Origin: JBIOYL01 sp044870185
Lineage (GTDB): Bacteria; Actinomycetota; CALGFH01
Length of the DNA: 17,626 bases
Assembly: GCA_044870185.1 (NCBI GenBank)
Contig: JBIOYL010000463.1
Location: 1-17,626 of the forward strand
Reading direction: 5' to 3'
Positions 1 to 6,598 of the stretch are shown here, in pieces. A program made the position numbers and the translations under genes. The notes under the pieces are model-generated. The model was not told where the DNA came from and made no database searches. It saw nothing but the letters and a program-made list of their open reading frames with translations. Numbering within the stretch: the first letter of the stretch is position 1; the number at the start of each line of letters is the position of its first letter.

Positions 1-46
1 GGGATACTCGATCACGACCCCGGCCGCCCGCAGATGGGAGATCCGG

Positions 47-1219
47 ATGAGCGACGTGACGGCCACCCCCCTCGACTTCCTCGGCCTGGCGGCGCAACTG
101 TCCGACGAGGAGCGGGCAATCCAGCAGGCGACCCGCCGGTTCGTCGCCGAGCGGGTCCTGCCCGACATCGCGCACTGGTTCGAGCACGGCCAGTTCCCCC
201 GCGAGCTGGCCAAGGAGCTCGGCGCGCTCGGCCTGCTCGGCATGCACCTGGACGGCTACGGCTGCGCCGGCGCCAACGCGGTCAGCTACGGCCTGGCCTG
301 CCTGGAGCTGGAGGCGGGTGACTCGGGCTTTCGCAGCTTCGTATCCGTGCAGGGATCGCTGGCCATGTTCCCCATCTGGAAGTACGGCTCACCGGAGCAG
401 AAGGAGGCCTGGCTGCCCCGCATGGCGGCCGGCGAGGTGATCGGCTGCTTCGGGCTCACCGAGCCGGACTTCGGCTCCAACCCGGCCGGCATGCGCACCA
501 GCGCTCGCCACGACGGCCCGGACTGGGTGCTCAACGGCACCAAGATGTGGATCACCAACGGCGGCATCGCCGACCTGGCGGTGGTGTGGGCGCGCACCCC
601 CGAGGGGGTGCGCGGCTTCCTGGTGCCGCGGGGCACCCCCGGCTTCACCACCACCGACGTCGAGCGCAAGCTGTCGCTGCGGGCCTCGGTCACCTCCGAG
701 CTGGTCTTCGACGACTGCCGGCTGCCCGCCGACGCCGCCCTGCCCGGCGTGGCCGGCATGCGCGGCCCGCTGTCCTGCCTGGACGAGGCACGCTACGGGA
801 TCGTGTGGGGGTCGATGGGCGCGGCGCGGAGCTGTCTTGCCGCCGCGCTCGACTACGCGCGCAGCCGGGTGCAGTTCGACCGGCCGATCGCCGCCTTCCA
901 GCTCACCCAGCAGAAGCTGGTCGACATGCTGGTCGAGCTCACCAAGGGCATGCTGCTGGCCCTGCAGCTCGGCCGGGCCAAGGACGCCGGCACGCTCACC
1001 CCCCAGCAGGTGAGCCTCGGCAAGCTCAACAACGTCCGGGAGGCGTTGCAGATCGCGCGCACGGCCCGGACCATCCTCGGCGCCAACGGGGTGACCCTGG
1101 AGTACCCGGTCATCCGCCACGCCAACAACCTCGAGTCGGTGCTCACCTACGAGGGCACCAGCGAGATCCACACGCTCATCCTCGGCGAGGCCATCACCGG
1201 CCACGCCGCGTTCGCCTGA
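47..1219 (+). CDS. gcdH: Glutaryl-CoA dehydrogenase (acyl-CoA dehydrogenase superfamily)
   Basis: The 390-residue product is a full-length acyl-CoA dehydrogenase. The family oxidises glutaryl-CoA and decarboxylates it to crotonyl-CoA with FAD, in lysine, tryptophan and benzoate breakdown in the cytoplasm. Seen in the sequence: the acyl-CoA dehydrogenase signature FGLTEPDFGSNP (about 135-146); FRSFVSVQGSL (95-105), whose Arg96 aligns by eye with the carboxylate-binding Arg of human GCDH; and the C-terminal block with TYEGTSEIH, whose Glu369 is the expected catalytic base. The stretch RHANNLESVLTYEGT is much closer to GCDH than to short- or medium-chain dehydrogenases. The ATG is preceded by GGGAG six bases upstream. 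No ETF or CoA-transferase gene is visible nearby. The gene converges on the cyclase gene across a 42-bp gap. The superfamily is certain, and the glutaryl-CoA assignment is strong but rests on remembered motifs. Confidence 0.9.
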   Translation: MSDVTATPLDFLGLAAQLSDEERAIQQATRRFVAERVLPDIAHWFEHGQFPRELAKELGALGLLGMHLDGYGCAGANAVSYGLACLELEAGDSGFRSFVSVQGSLAMFPIWKYGSPEQKEAWLPRMAAGEVIGCFGLTEPDFGSNPAGMRTSARHDGPDWVLNGTKMWITNGGIADLAVVWARTPEGVRGFLVPRGTPGFTTTDVERKLSLRASVTSELVFDDCRLPADAALPGVAGMRGPLSCLDEARYGIVWGSMGAARSCLAAALDYARSRVQFDRPIAAFQLTQQKLVDMLVELTKGMLLALQLGRAKDAGTLTPQQVSLGKLNNVREALQIARTARTILGANGVTLEYPVIRHANNLESVLTYEGTSEIHTLILGEAITGHAAFA

Positions 1220-1230
1220 GCGGCGCACCT

Positions 1231-1261
1231 GCCGGCCCGGGGGCCTGCCGGCCGGCCCGGG
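1231..1261. terminator. GC-rich repeat/hairpin between convergent genes (possible terminator)
   Basis: The 42-bp gap between the convergent gcdH and cyclase genes holds the direct repeat GCCGGCCCGGG at 1231-1241 and 1251-1261. It can also fold as CCGGC (1232-1236) with GCCGG (1247-1251). There is no T-tract, which is common in high-GC actinobacteria. A bidirectional terminator role is inferred from position only. Confidence 0.3.
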
Positions 1262-2038
1262 TCAGGCGCGCGGCACCAGCGCCAGCACCCGGACCGGGCT
1301 GCCCGACCCGCCGGTGATCTTCAGCGGCGCCACGACCACCACCGCCCCGGTGGGCGGCAGCCGGCCGAGGTTGGCGAGCTGGGTGAGGCCGTACTTGCCG
1401 GCGCCGAGCAGGAAGTGGTGGACCGGGAACGGCGGGTCGAAGCGGTGGGCGGCGCCCGCGTCGATGCCGACCGTCTCCACCCCGACACCGACGAGCGGCC
1501 GCTCGTCGGCCAGCCAGCGGGCACAGTCGGCGGCGATGCCCGGCGTGTGCGGCCCGCCGGCGTCGGCGTTGAGGAAGGCGGCCTCGTCGTGGGCGCGCGC
1601 GTCCCAGCCGGTGCGGTACAGCAGCCAGCCGCCGTCGGGCAGGCGCCCGTGGGTGGCCTCGAACGCCTCGACGTCGGCGACCGTGAGCAGGTCGTCGGGG
1701 TCGGCGGCCGCCTCGGCCGAGCGGTCCAGTACGACCGCCGGGCCGACCAGCCGGCCGGGCGGGATCCGGCTCACGTCGTCGCCGTCGCGGGCGGTGACCC
1801 AGTGGATCGGGGCGTCCAGGTGGGTGCCGGTGTGCTCGCCGCCCTCGAACGCGTTCCAGTACCAGGCCGGGCCGCGCTCGTCGTAGCGGCTGAGCTCGCG
1901 CAGCCGGAAGCGGGGCGTGTTGGCCAGCGGCTCGGGCAGGCGCAGGACCGGGGTGGTCTGCGCCAGCGGCTGGGTGAGGTCGACGACCTCGACCGCGCCG
2001 GCGGCCAACGCGTCGGCGAGCGCGGACAGCACGGTCAT
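1262..2038 (-). CDS. Cyclase-family (kynurenine formamidase-like) metal hydrolase
   Basis: The 258-residue product belongs to the cyclase/KynB-like family, metal-dependent amidases and hydrolases that include arylformamidase and isatin hydrolase. The diagnostic HxGTHxDxPxH motif is complete at residues 69-79 (HTGTHLDAPIH). His69, His73 and Asp75 are the expected metal ligands. The length is normal for the family. The ATG is in a four-base ATGA overlap with the stop of the upstream decarboxylase beta gene, so translation is probably coupled. It is the last gene of the five-gene operon starting at 4786. The substrate cannot be read from the sequence: a formamide, a cyclic amide or a thioester-derived product are all possible. 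The operon lacks tryptophan dioxygenase or kynureninase, so a plain kynurenine role is unlikely. Confidence 0.88.
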   Translation of the reverse strand: MTVLSALADALAAGAVEVVDLTQPLAQTTPVLRLPEPLANTPRFRLRELSRYDERGPAWYWNAFEGGEHTGTHLDAPIHWVTARDGDDVSRIPPGRLVGPAVVLDRSAEAAADPDDLLTVADVEAFEATHGRLPDGGWLLYRTGWDARAHDEAAFLNADAGGPHTPGIAADCARWLADERPLVGVGVETVGIDAGAAHRFDPPFPVHHFLLGAGKYGLTQLANLGRLPPTGAVVVVAPLKITGGSGSPVRVLALVPRA

Positions 2039-2652
2039 GGCGTGGGGCCTCCAGGCGGGGTGGCAGGTGCGGCCGTCCCGTCGGGGGAGGCGGCCGGCCG
2101 CAGGGCGCGGGCGAACTCGAAGCGGTTCTCCAGCAGCTGCAGGTCCATGTGGAAGCTGGCCGGGCCGACCGCCTCCACCTTGGCGACCAGGCAGGTGAGC
2201 CGGTCGGCGGCCAGGTCCGCCGTGGCGGCCGCGGTGAACGCCTCCAGGGTGGTCACCGTGCGGGCAGCGTGGATGCCGGCCGCCCGGGCGATCCCGGCCA
2301 GGTCCGACCCGGTCGCGGTGGCGGTCGGGAAGCCGCCCACCGACAGCAGGCTTTCGTTGTCGAACACCAGGTGGCTGAGGTTGGGTGGCGCGTAGCGGGC
2401 CAGCGTGGTCAGCCCGCCGAGGTTCATCAGCACCGACCCGTCCCCGTCGATCACCATGACCTTGCGGTCGGGCTGGGCGAGCGCGACGCCCAGGCCGACC
2501 GAGGAGGCGAGCCCCATGGCGTGCTCCAGGTAGAAGAAGTTGGGCCGGTGGCCGAGCGAGTACAGCTCGACCGCCACCGCCCCCATGATCGTGACCACCG
2601 CGCAGCCGGCCAGCTCGTCGTAGATCGACGCCAGGCAGTCGATGCGCTTCAC
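2035..2652 (-). CDS. ThDP-dependent 2-oxo acid decarboxylase, beta subunit (sulfopyruvate decarboxylase ComE-like)
   Basis: The 205-residue product matches the C-terminal, ThDP-binding half of a decarboxylase. Residues 70-73 (GDGS) with Asp98-Asn99 form the GDG-x(25-30)-N diphosphate/Mg-binding motif. The N-terminus (MKRID...) and the segment AMGLASSVGLGVALAQ resemble ComE and phosphonopyruvate decarboxylase beta chains. The start is GTG. It lies in a GTGA overlap with the stop of a 14-codon reading frame that itself begins at the stop of the alpha gene, and family N-termini begin at this point. The C-terminal 20 residues are Pro/Ala/Gly-rich and probably disordered. It should pair with the alpha chain immediately upstream, since the ThDP site forms between the two chains. 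Likely reactions are decarboxylation of sulfopyruvate, phosphonopyruvate or another 2-oxo acid to an aldehyde. The substrate is not resolved. Confidence 0.88.
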   Translation of the reverse strand: MKRIDCLASIYDELAGCAVVTIMGAVAVELYSLGHRPNFFYLEHAMGLASSVGLGVALAQPDRKVMVIDGDGSVLMNLGGLTTLARYAPPNLSHLVFDNESLLSVGGFPTATATGSDLAGIARAAGIHAARTVTTLEAFTAAATADLAADRLTCLVAKVEAVGPASFHMDLQLLENRFEFARALRPAASPDGTAAPATPPGGPTP

Positions 2653-2693
2653 CGGGCCACCGCCCGTGCGGCAAGGCCCCTGCGGCCGGTCAT
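2649..2693 (-). other. 14-codon coupling ORF between the decarboxylase subunit genes
   Basis: A 14-residue frame begins with an ATG at 2693-2691 that overlaps the alpha-subunit stop (ATGA). It ends with a TGA at 2651-2649 that overlaps the GTG start of the beta subunit (GTGA). It fills the 37-bp gap exactly, so ribosomes could pass from alpha to beta by two stop/start handovers. The peptide is Arg/Ala-rich with no recognisable feature. The arrangement is directly visible, but its use in translation is inference and chance is possible in GC-rich DNA. Confidence 0.3.
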
Positions 2694-3208
2694 GGCGCCG
2701 GCTCCCAGATGAGGTCGCGGGTGAGCAGCAACGCGACCGGCGCGAGCGACGACTGGGCCAGCGTCATCGCCTTTGCCACCTCCGCCTGGACCCGGTCGGG
2801 GTCGCGCAGCTCGGCCCAGACGATGCCGAGCGCGTCGAGCACCGGCCGGGTCGCCCGGCCGCCGGCCGTCTGCCACGGGTCCGGCTCGCCCAGGTGGCCG
2901 CGGTCGCTGATCACCAGCAGCAGCGGCACCTTGTAGAGCTGGGCGAGCGACACGATCCCGTTGACCGACTGCAGGAAGCCGTGGTTCTGCATGAGCAGCG
3001 CCGAGCGTTTGCCGGCGAAGTGGGCGCCGGCCGCGATGCCGACGCCCTCTTCCTCTTTGGCCAGCCGCACCAGCGTCACGGCGGGATCGTCGGAGGCCAG
3101 GCGGATGAGGTGGACCAGCCAGGTCTCGGGCAGGGCGCTGACCAGCTCGACCCCGGCGGCCAGCAGGGCGTCGTAGACCACCTTGGAGTTGCGCTCGGAC
3201 ACCGGCAT
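2690..3208 (-). CDS. ThDP-dependent 2-oxo acid decarboxylase, alpha subunit (sulfopyruvate decarboxylase ComD-like)
   Basis: The 172-residue product is the PYR-domain half of a split ThDP decarboxylase. In order it shows LLAAGVELVSALPETW (15-30), the segment AKEEEGVGIAAGAHFAGK (50-67) carrying the Glu that activates the ThDP aminopyrimidine, LLMQNHGFLQSVNGI (71-85), and LYKVPLLLVISDRG (91-104). These match the remembered ComD layout of archaeal coenzyme M biosynthesis and phosphonopyruvate decarboxylases. The ATG at 3208 has a good upstream AAGGGGAG, and longer in-frame extensions are Arg-rich and not family-like. Its partner is the beta gene downstream. No other coenzyme M (comA-C) or phosphonate (ppm) gene is in view, so sulfopyruvate and phosphonopyruvate are only two options. 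Family is confident and substrate unknown. Confidence 0.9.
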   Translation of the reverse strand: MPVSERNSKVVYDALLAAGVELVSALPETWLVHLIRLASDDPAVTLVRLAKEEEGVGIAAGAHFAGKRSALLMQNHGFLQSVNGIVSLAQLYKVPLLLVISDRGHLGEPDPWQTAGGRATRPVLDALGIVWAELRDPDRVQAEVAKAMTLAQSSLAPVALLLTRDLIWEPAP

Positions 3209-3231
3209 CGCAGGCTCCCCTTCCGGCGCGG

Positions 3232-3438
3232 TCAGGCGTCGAGGTCGACGAGCTGCTCGCCGACGACCAGGCCGAGGTCGTTGACCGCGTTCCACAGCCC
3301 GACCAGCGCGGCGCGGACGCCTGCGCGCACGCACGGGTCGAGGTCGTCGCGGGCGAGCAGCGCCTTCAGCCGCCCGTACAGGTCCACCAGCTCGTCTTCG
3401 ATGGGGGTGGTCGGCTGGCCGAGGAGGTCGGTGGCCAT
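3232..3438 (-). CDS. Small helical protein of unknown function (68 aa)
   Basis: I do not recognise this product with confidence. It is acidic, rich in Leu, Val and Asp, and predicted by eye to be mostly helical: an N-terminal segment around EDELVDLYGRLKALL (14-28) and a second helix around CVRAGVRAALVGLWNAVNDLGL (36-57). It has one Cys and no membrane segment or signal peptide. Its ATG lies four bases after the stop of the CoA-ligase gene, and its stop is 23 bases before the decarboxylase alpha start. It therefore sits inside the operon with tight spacing, and its composition is protein-like in this frame only. It may be a DUF6052-like protein (recalled loosely, unchecked). A structural or assembly subunit for one of its neighbours is a guess. 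Confidence 0.75.
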   Translation of the reverse strand: MATDLLGQPTTPIEDELVDLYGRLKALLARDDLDPCVRAGVRAALVGLWNAVNDLGLVVGEQLVDLDA

Positions 3439-3442
3439 GTCG

Positions 3443-4786
3443 TCACGCTCCGATGGGCTTGTCGCGCAGGTCGACGGTGCGGCGGGCCTTCAGCTCGAAG
3501 CGGGGCAGCTCGCCGGGCGCGGCCCGCTCGACCTCGAAGCGCAGCCCCTCGTGGGCGGCGGCCAGGTCCTTGGCGAGCCGTTCGGCCATGTCCCGCCAGG
3601 CGTCGTCGCCCAGCTCGGGCGACGGCTCCACCCGCAGGGTGATGACGTCGAACAGGCCCTGGCGGCTGACCACCAGCTGGAACTCCTCCACGCCCGCGTA
3701 CTCGCGCACGATCGCCTCGACCGCCCGCGGGTACACGTTGGTGCCGCGGACCAGCTTCATGTCGTCGACCCGGCCGAGGATCCCGCCCTCGTACAGGTCG
3801 AAGGTGCGCCCGCAGGTGCAGCGCGCGGCGGGCACCTTGCAGACCAGGTCGGCGGTGCGGTAGCGGATGAGCGGGATCATGCCGCGGCCGAACGAGGTCA
3901 CCACCCGCTCGCCGCGTTCGCCGTAGCCGACCGGCTCGCCGCCGACCGGGTCGACCACCTCCTCGAGGAAGTGGTCCTCGATAATGTGGGTGCCGCCCGG
4001 CTGGTGGGAGCACTCGAAGATCATGATCGTGCCGATCTCGGTCATGCCGGCGGTGTCGCCCGCCTTGGCGCCCCACTGGCGTTCGATCAGCGCCTTGGTC
4101 TGCGGGATCGAGCCGGCCGGCTCGCCGGACAGGATCAGCCGCTGCACCGTGGCGCCGGCCAGGTCGATGCCGAGCCGGCCGGCCTCCTGGGCCAGGCGGA
4201 GCGCGTAGGTCGGCGTGGAGGCGACCACGGTGGCGCCGACATCGACGATCTGGCGGACGCGGTTCTCGGTGGTCTGGGCGCCGCCCGGGACGACCAGCAC
4301 ACCGGCCTTCTCCAGCCCGTAGTGCAGCCCCCAGAAGCCGATGAACGAGCCGTAGCCGAACGCGATGTAGGCCACGTCGGCCGGGCGGACGCCGAAGCCC
4401 CACAGCCCGTAGCACCACATCTCGGCCTGCCAGGCCCAGTCCTTGGCCGAGTCGAGCACCCGCAGCGGCATGCGCCCGGTGGTGCCCGAGGTGGTGTGGT
4501 AGCGGATGGCCGCCTCGGGGCCGGCCACCGGCAGCCGGCCGAACGGCGGCGCCTCGGCCTGGGAGGCCATCCACTGCTCGCGGGTGAGCAGCGGCAGTCG
4601 GCGCAGGTCGTCCAGGGTGCGCAGCTGCTCGGGCGCGAACCCTGCCCGCCCGAAGGCGGCCTGGTAGAAGGGGCTGCGGGCGGCCGCCCACTCGGTCATG
4701 CGCTGCAGCTTGGCGAGCTGGAGCGCAGCCAGGGCGTCCCGGTCGCTGGTCTCGGTCTTGGGATTCCAGTACTCCGACACGGGCAT
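3443..4786 (-). CDS. AMP-forming CoA ligase, phenylacetate-CoA ligase (PaaK)-like
   Basis: The 447-residue product is an adenylate-forming enzyme of the PaaK branch, which activates an aryl- or alkyl-carboxylic acid with ATP and joins it to CoA. Visible motifs in order: the phosphate loop TSGTTGRMP (99-107), DTAGMTEIGT (244-253), RYRTADL (308-314), GRVDDMKLVRGTNVYP (338-353), and a C-terminal Lys433 in ELKARR at the position of the family's catalytic Lys. Cysteines 259, 323 and 325 may belong to the zinc site seen in PaaK proteins. Length is normal (about 430-450). The start has AAAGGAGG eight bases upstream, the strongest ribosome site of this operon. It is the first gene of the operon. Other PAA-pathway genes (paaABCDE, paaZ) are absent, so the substrate may be something other than phenylacetate. 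Confidence 0.88.
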   Translation of the reverse strand: MPVSEYWNPKTETSDRDALAALQLAKLQRMTEWAAARSPFYQAAFGRAGFAPEQLRTLDDLRRLPLLTREQWMASQAEAPPFGRLPVAGPEAAIRYHTTSGTTGRMPLRVLDSAKDWAWQAEMWCYGLWGFGVRPADVAYIAFGYGSFIGFWGLHYGLEKAGVLVVPGGAQTTENRVRQIVDVGATVVASTPTYALRLAQEAGRLGIDLAGATVQRLILSGEPAGSIPQTKALIERQWGAKAGDTAGMTEIGTIMIFECSHQPGGTHIIEDHFLEEVVDPVGGEPVGYGERGERVVTSFGRGMIPLIRYRTADLVCKVPAARCTCGRTFDLYEGGILGRVDDMKLVRGTNVYPRAVEAIVREYAGVEEFQLVVSRQGLFDVITLRVEPSPELGDDAWRDMAERLAKDLAAAHEGLRFEVERAAPGELPRFELKARRTVDLRDKPIGA

Positions 4787-4899
4787 GGCCGCGGCCTCCT
4801 TTGGGGTGCCCGCACCGCTTCGGTGATCCGGGCCCGACCGGCGTCGTCTCGTCCGGGTCCGGTCCCCGGCATCGTCGTCGGCAGCATACCGGGCGCGGG

Positions 4900-4913
4900 C
4901 CGGAACCCGGAAC
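4900..4913. repeat. Tandem heptamer CCGGAAC x2 in divergent promoter region
   Basis: Two perfect copies of CCGGAAC lie back to back in the 242-bp gap between the divergent CoA-ligase and flavoprotein genes. On the minus strand a possible -10 box TATGCT (4888-4883) lies just downstream of the repeat towards the CoA-ligase gene. A regulator-binding role is only positional inference. Confidence 0.25.
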
Positions 4914-4957
4914 GGCCCGACGCCTTGGTGCTGCGACCACCTCGGTCCATCATGGTG

Positions 4958-4969
4958 CGCAGCGCTGCG
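4958..4969. promoter_or_regulatory. 12-bp perfect palindrome, possible operator
   Basis: CGCAGCGCTGCG is a perfect palindrome in the shared upstream region of the divergent CoA-ligase operon and the flavoprotein gene. A second, shorter inverted repeat (GGTGC-CC-GCACC, 4805-4816) sits just upstream of the CoA-ligase ribosome site. Either could bind a dimeric repressor. GC-rich palindromes are common by chance, so confidence is low. Confidence 0.25.
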
Positions 4970-5028
4970 GCCACGGGTGGCGCGGCCAGGCCGCAGGGCC
5001 GCCCGTTTGGTCGCCCAGGAGGTCGGTC

Positions 5029-5541
5029 ATGGACCAGCCACGAGCGAGCCGCCCGTACATGCCGGGCTACGGCATCGTCGGCCCCGACCAGGGCAGCGGC
5101 CTGCTGCCGTGGTCGTGGGCGGAGGAGCGGCTGGTCGCCGCGCGCAACTACTGGGTCGCAAGCCGCCGGCCGGACGGACGCCCGCACGCCATGCCGGTCT
5201 GGGGCGTCTGGGACGCCGGGGCGCTGTGGTTCTCCAGCAGCCGCGGGTCGCGCAAGACCCGCAACCTGGCCGCCGACCCGCGCTGCGTGGTCACCACCGA
5301 GAACGCGGTGGAGCCGGTGGTCGTCGAGGGCGTCGCCGAGCTGGTCACCGACGCCGAGACGCTCGCCAGGACGCTGGCGCTGATGAACGCCAAGTACCAC
5401 ACGGACTACTCCGCGGAGCTGCTGGATCCCGCGGTCAACGCGACCATCCGGGTGCGGCCGCGCTGGGCGTTCGCGCTGGCCGAGCACGACTTCACCGGGT
5501 CGCCCACCCGCTGGGTGTTCGCGTCGCAGGAGCGCCGGTAG
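5029..5541 (+). CDS. PPOX/FDOR split-barrel flavoprotein (pyridoxamine 5'-phosphate oxidase family)
   Basis: The 170-residue product has the small beta-barrel pattern of pyridoxamine-phosphate-oxidase-like proteins that bind FMN, F420 or related cofactors. Visible landmarks are MPGYGIVG (11-18), YWVASRRPDGRPHAMPVWGVWD (41-62) and the cofactor-phosphate segment SSSRGSRKTRNLAADPR (69-85), followed by the barrel strands VVTTENAVEPVVVEGVAELV. This layout is typical of actinobacterial F420-dependent-oxidoreductase-like proteins. Whether FMN or F420 is used cannot be told. The ATG at 5029 is chosen because AGGAGG lies six bases upstream and the family N-terminus begins there; a longer in-frame extension from 4801 is Arg/Pro-rich and not convincing. 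It is 64 bp upstream of the cyclodeaminase-family gene on the same strand. Confidence 0.88.
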   Translation: MDQPRASRPYMPGYGIVGPDQGSGLLPWSWAEERLVAARNYWVASRRPDGRPHAMPVWGVWDAGALWFSSSRGSRKTRNLAADPRCVVTTENAVEPVVVEGVAELVTDAETLARTLALMNAKYHTDYSAELLDPAVNATIRVRPRWAFALAEHDFTGSPTRWVFASQERR

Positions 5542-5605
5542 GGCGGCTGCGGGCCATCTGCTACGGTGCCCGGCCACGGGACCAGCGGCCGCAGGAGGTG
5601 CGCGG

Positions 5606-6580
5606 ATGCTCCTGCTCGACGGTGCCACGGTGCGCAGGCTGCTGCCGATGGCCGAGGCCGTCGCCCGCATGCGCGAGGCGCTCGCCGCCTACAGCGGCGG
5701 GCGGGCCGTGCAGCCGCTGCGCACGGTCGTCGGCTCGGCGGCCGGCCCCGACCTGCTGGCCGTGATGCCCGCCCACGTCGGCGGCCGCTTCGGCGTCAAG
5801 GCGGTCGCCATCTTCCCGGGCAACCCGGCCCGGGGGCTCGACACCCACCAGGGCACGGTCACCCTGTTCGACCCGGCGACCGGGGTGCCGAGCGCGGTGC
5901 TCGACGCGGCCGCGCTCACCGAGATCCGCACGGCGGCCGTATCCGCGGTCGCCACCGACCTGCTGGCCGCCCCCGACGCGGGCCGGCTCGCCGTCCTCGG
6001 CGCCGGCGTGCAGGCCCGCAGCCACCTGGAGGCGATGGCGCTGGTGCGCCGCCTGCGCCGGATCCGCGTCTGGAGCCGCACCGCGGCCCACGCCCGCCGC
6101 CTGGCCGCCGAGGCCGGCACGCGCTTCGGCGTCCGCGTCGAGGTGGCACCGACCGCCGCCGAGGCGCTGACCGGCGCCGACATCGTCTGCACGACGCTGG
6201 CCTGCACCGAGCCGGTGGTCGAGGCGGCCATGCTGGCGCCCGGCGCCCACCTCAACGCGGTGGGCGCCTGCGTGCCGACGGCTCGGGAGCTTGCCACCGA
6301 CGTGGTCGCCTCGGCGCTGATCGTCGTCGACAGCCGCGAATCGGCCCTGGCCGAAGCGGGCGACCTGCTCATCCCCATGTGGGCCGGCGAGCTCGGCCCG
6401 GACGCGATCGCCGCCGAGCTCGGCGAGCTGCTGCTCGGCCGCCACCCCGGCCGGACCCGCGCCGACCAGCTGAGCGTGTTCGAGTCGCTGGGGCTCGCCA
6501 TCGAGGACGTGGCCGCCGGCGCGCACGTGGAGGCGGCCGCCCGGGCGAGCGGGGTAGGCACCGAGGCGCCGCTCGCCTGA
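5606..6580 (+). CDS. Ornithine cyclodeaminase / mu-crystallin family NAD(P)-dependent enzyme
   Basis: The 324-residue product is a full-length member of the OCD/mu-crystallin family, whose members act as ornithine cyclodeaminases, alanine dehydrogenases, or ketimine and iminic-acid reductases. Seen: Lys65 in FGVKAVAIFPGNP, EIRTAAVSAVAT (106-117), the Rossmann dinucleotide motif GAGVQA (132-137), LNAVGACVPTAREL (216-229) and a C-terminal VFESLGLAIED. At the position where true ornithine cyclodeaminases carry a catalytic Asp (NAVGGD...), this protein has Cys222. This argues for the ketimine-reductase or amino-acid-dehydrogenase branch. The ATG has AGGAGG seven bases upstream. It may be cotranscribed with the flavoprotein gene, and it converges on the GNAT gene over 18 bp. 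Family is certain and reaction uncertain. Confidence 0.9.
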   Translation: MLLLDGATVRRLLPMAEAVARMREALAAYSGGRAVQPLRTVVGSAAGPDLLAVMPAHVGGRFGVKAVAIFPGNPARGLDTHQGTVTLFDPATGVPSAVLDAAALTEIRTAAVSAVATDLLAAPDAGRLAVLGAGVQARSHLEAMALVRRLRRIRVWSRTAAHARRLAAEAGTRFGVRVEVAPTAAEALTGADIVCTTLACTEPVVEAAMLAPGAHLNAVGACVPTARELATDVVASALIVVDSRESALAEAGDLLIPMWAGELGPDAIAAELGELLLGRHPGRTRADQLSVFESLGLAIEDVAAGAHVEAAARASGVGTEAPLA

Positions 6581-6598
6581 CCGCGGCACCGTGCGGCG

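Noticed and set aside
1..46. Possible neighbouring gene: a plus-strand frame ending at TGA 48-50 (ATGA overlap), or a divergent minus-strand frame reading RISHLRAAGVVIEYP
   Set aside because: Only about 15 codons are visible in either case. The plus-strand peptide is Arg/Pro-rich, and the minus-strand frame would need a start inside or next to gcdH. Neither can be supported without upstream sequence.
2642..5383. 913-codon open frame on the plus strand across the decarboxylase/ligase operon
   Set aside because: It is antisense to five well-supported genes, its product is Gln/His/Arg/Gly-rich with no motif, and long spurious frames are expected in GC-rich DNA.
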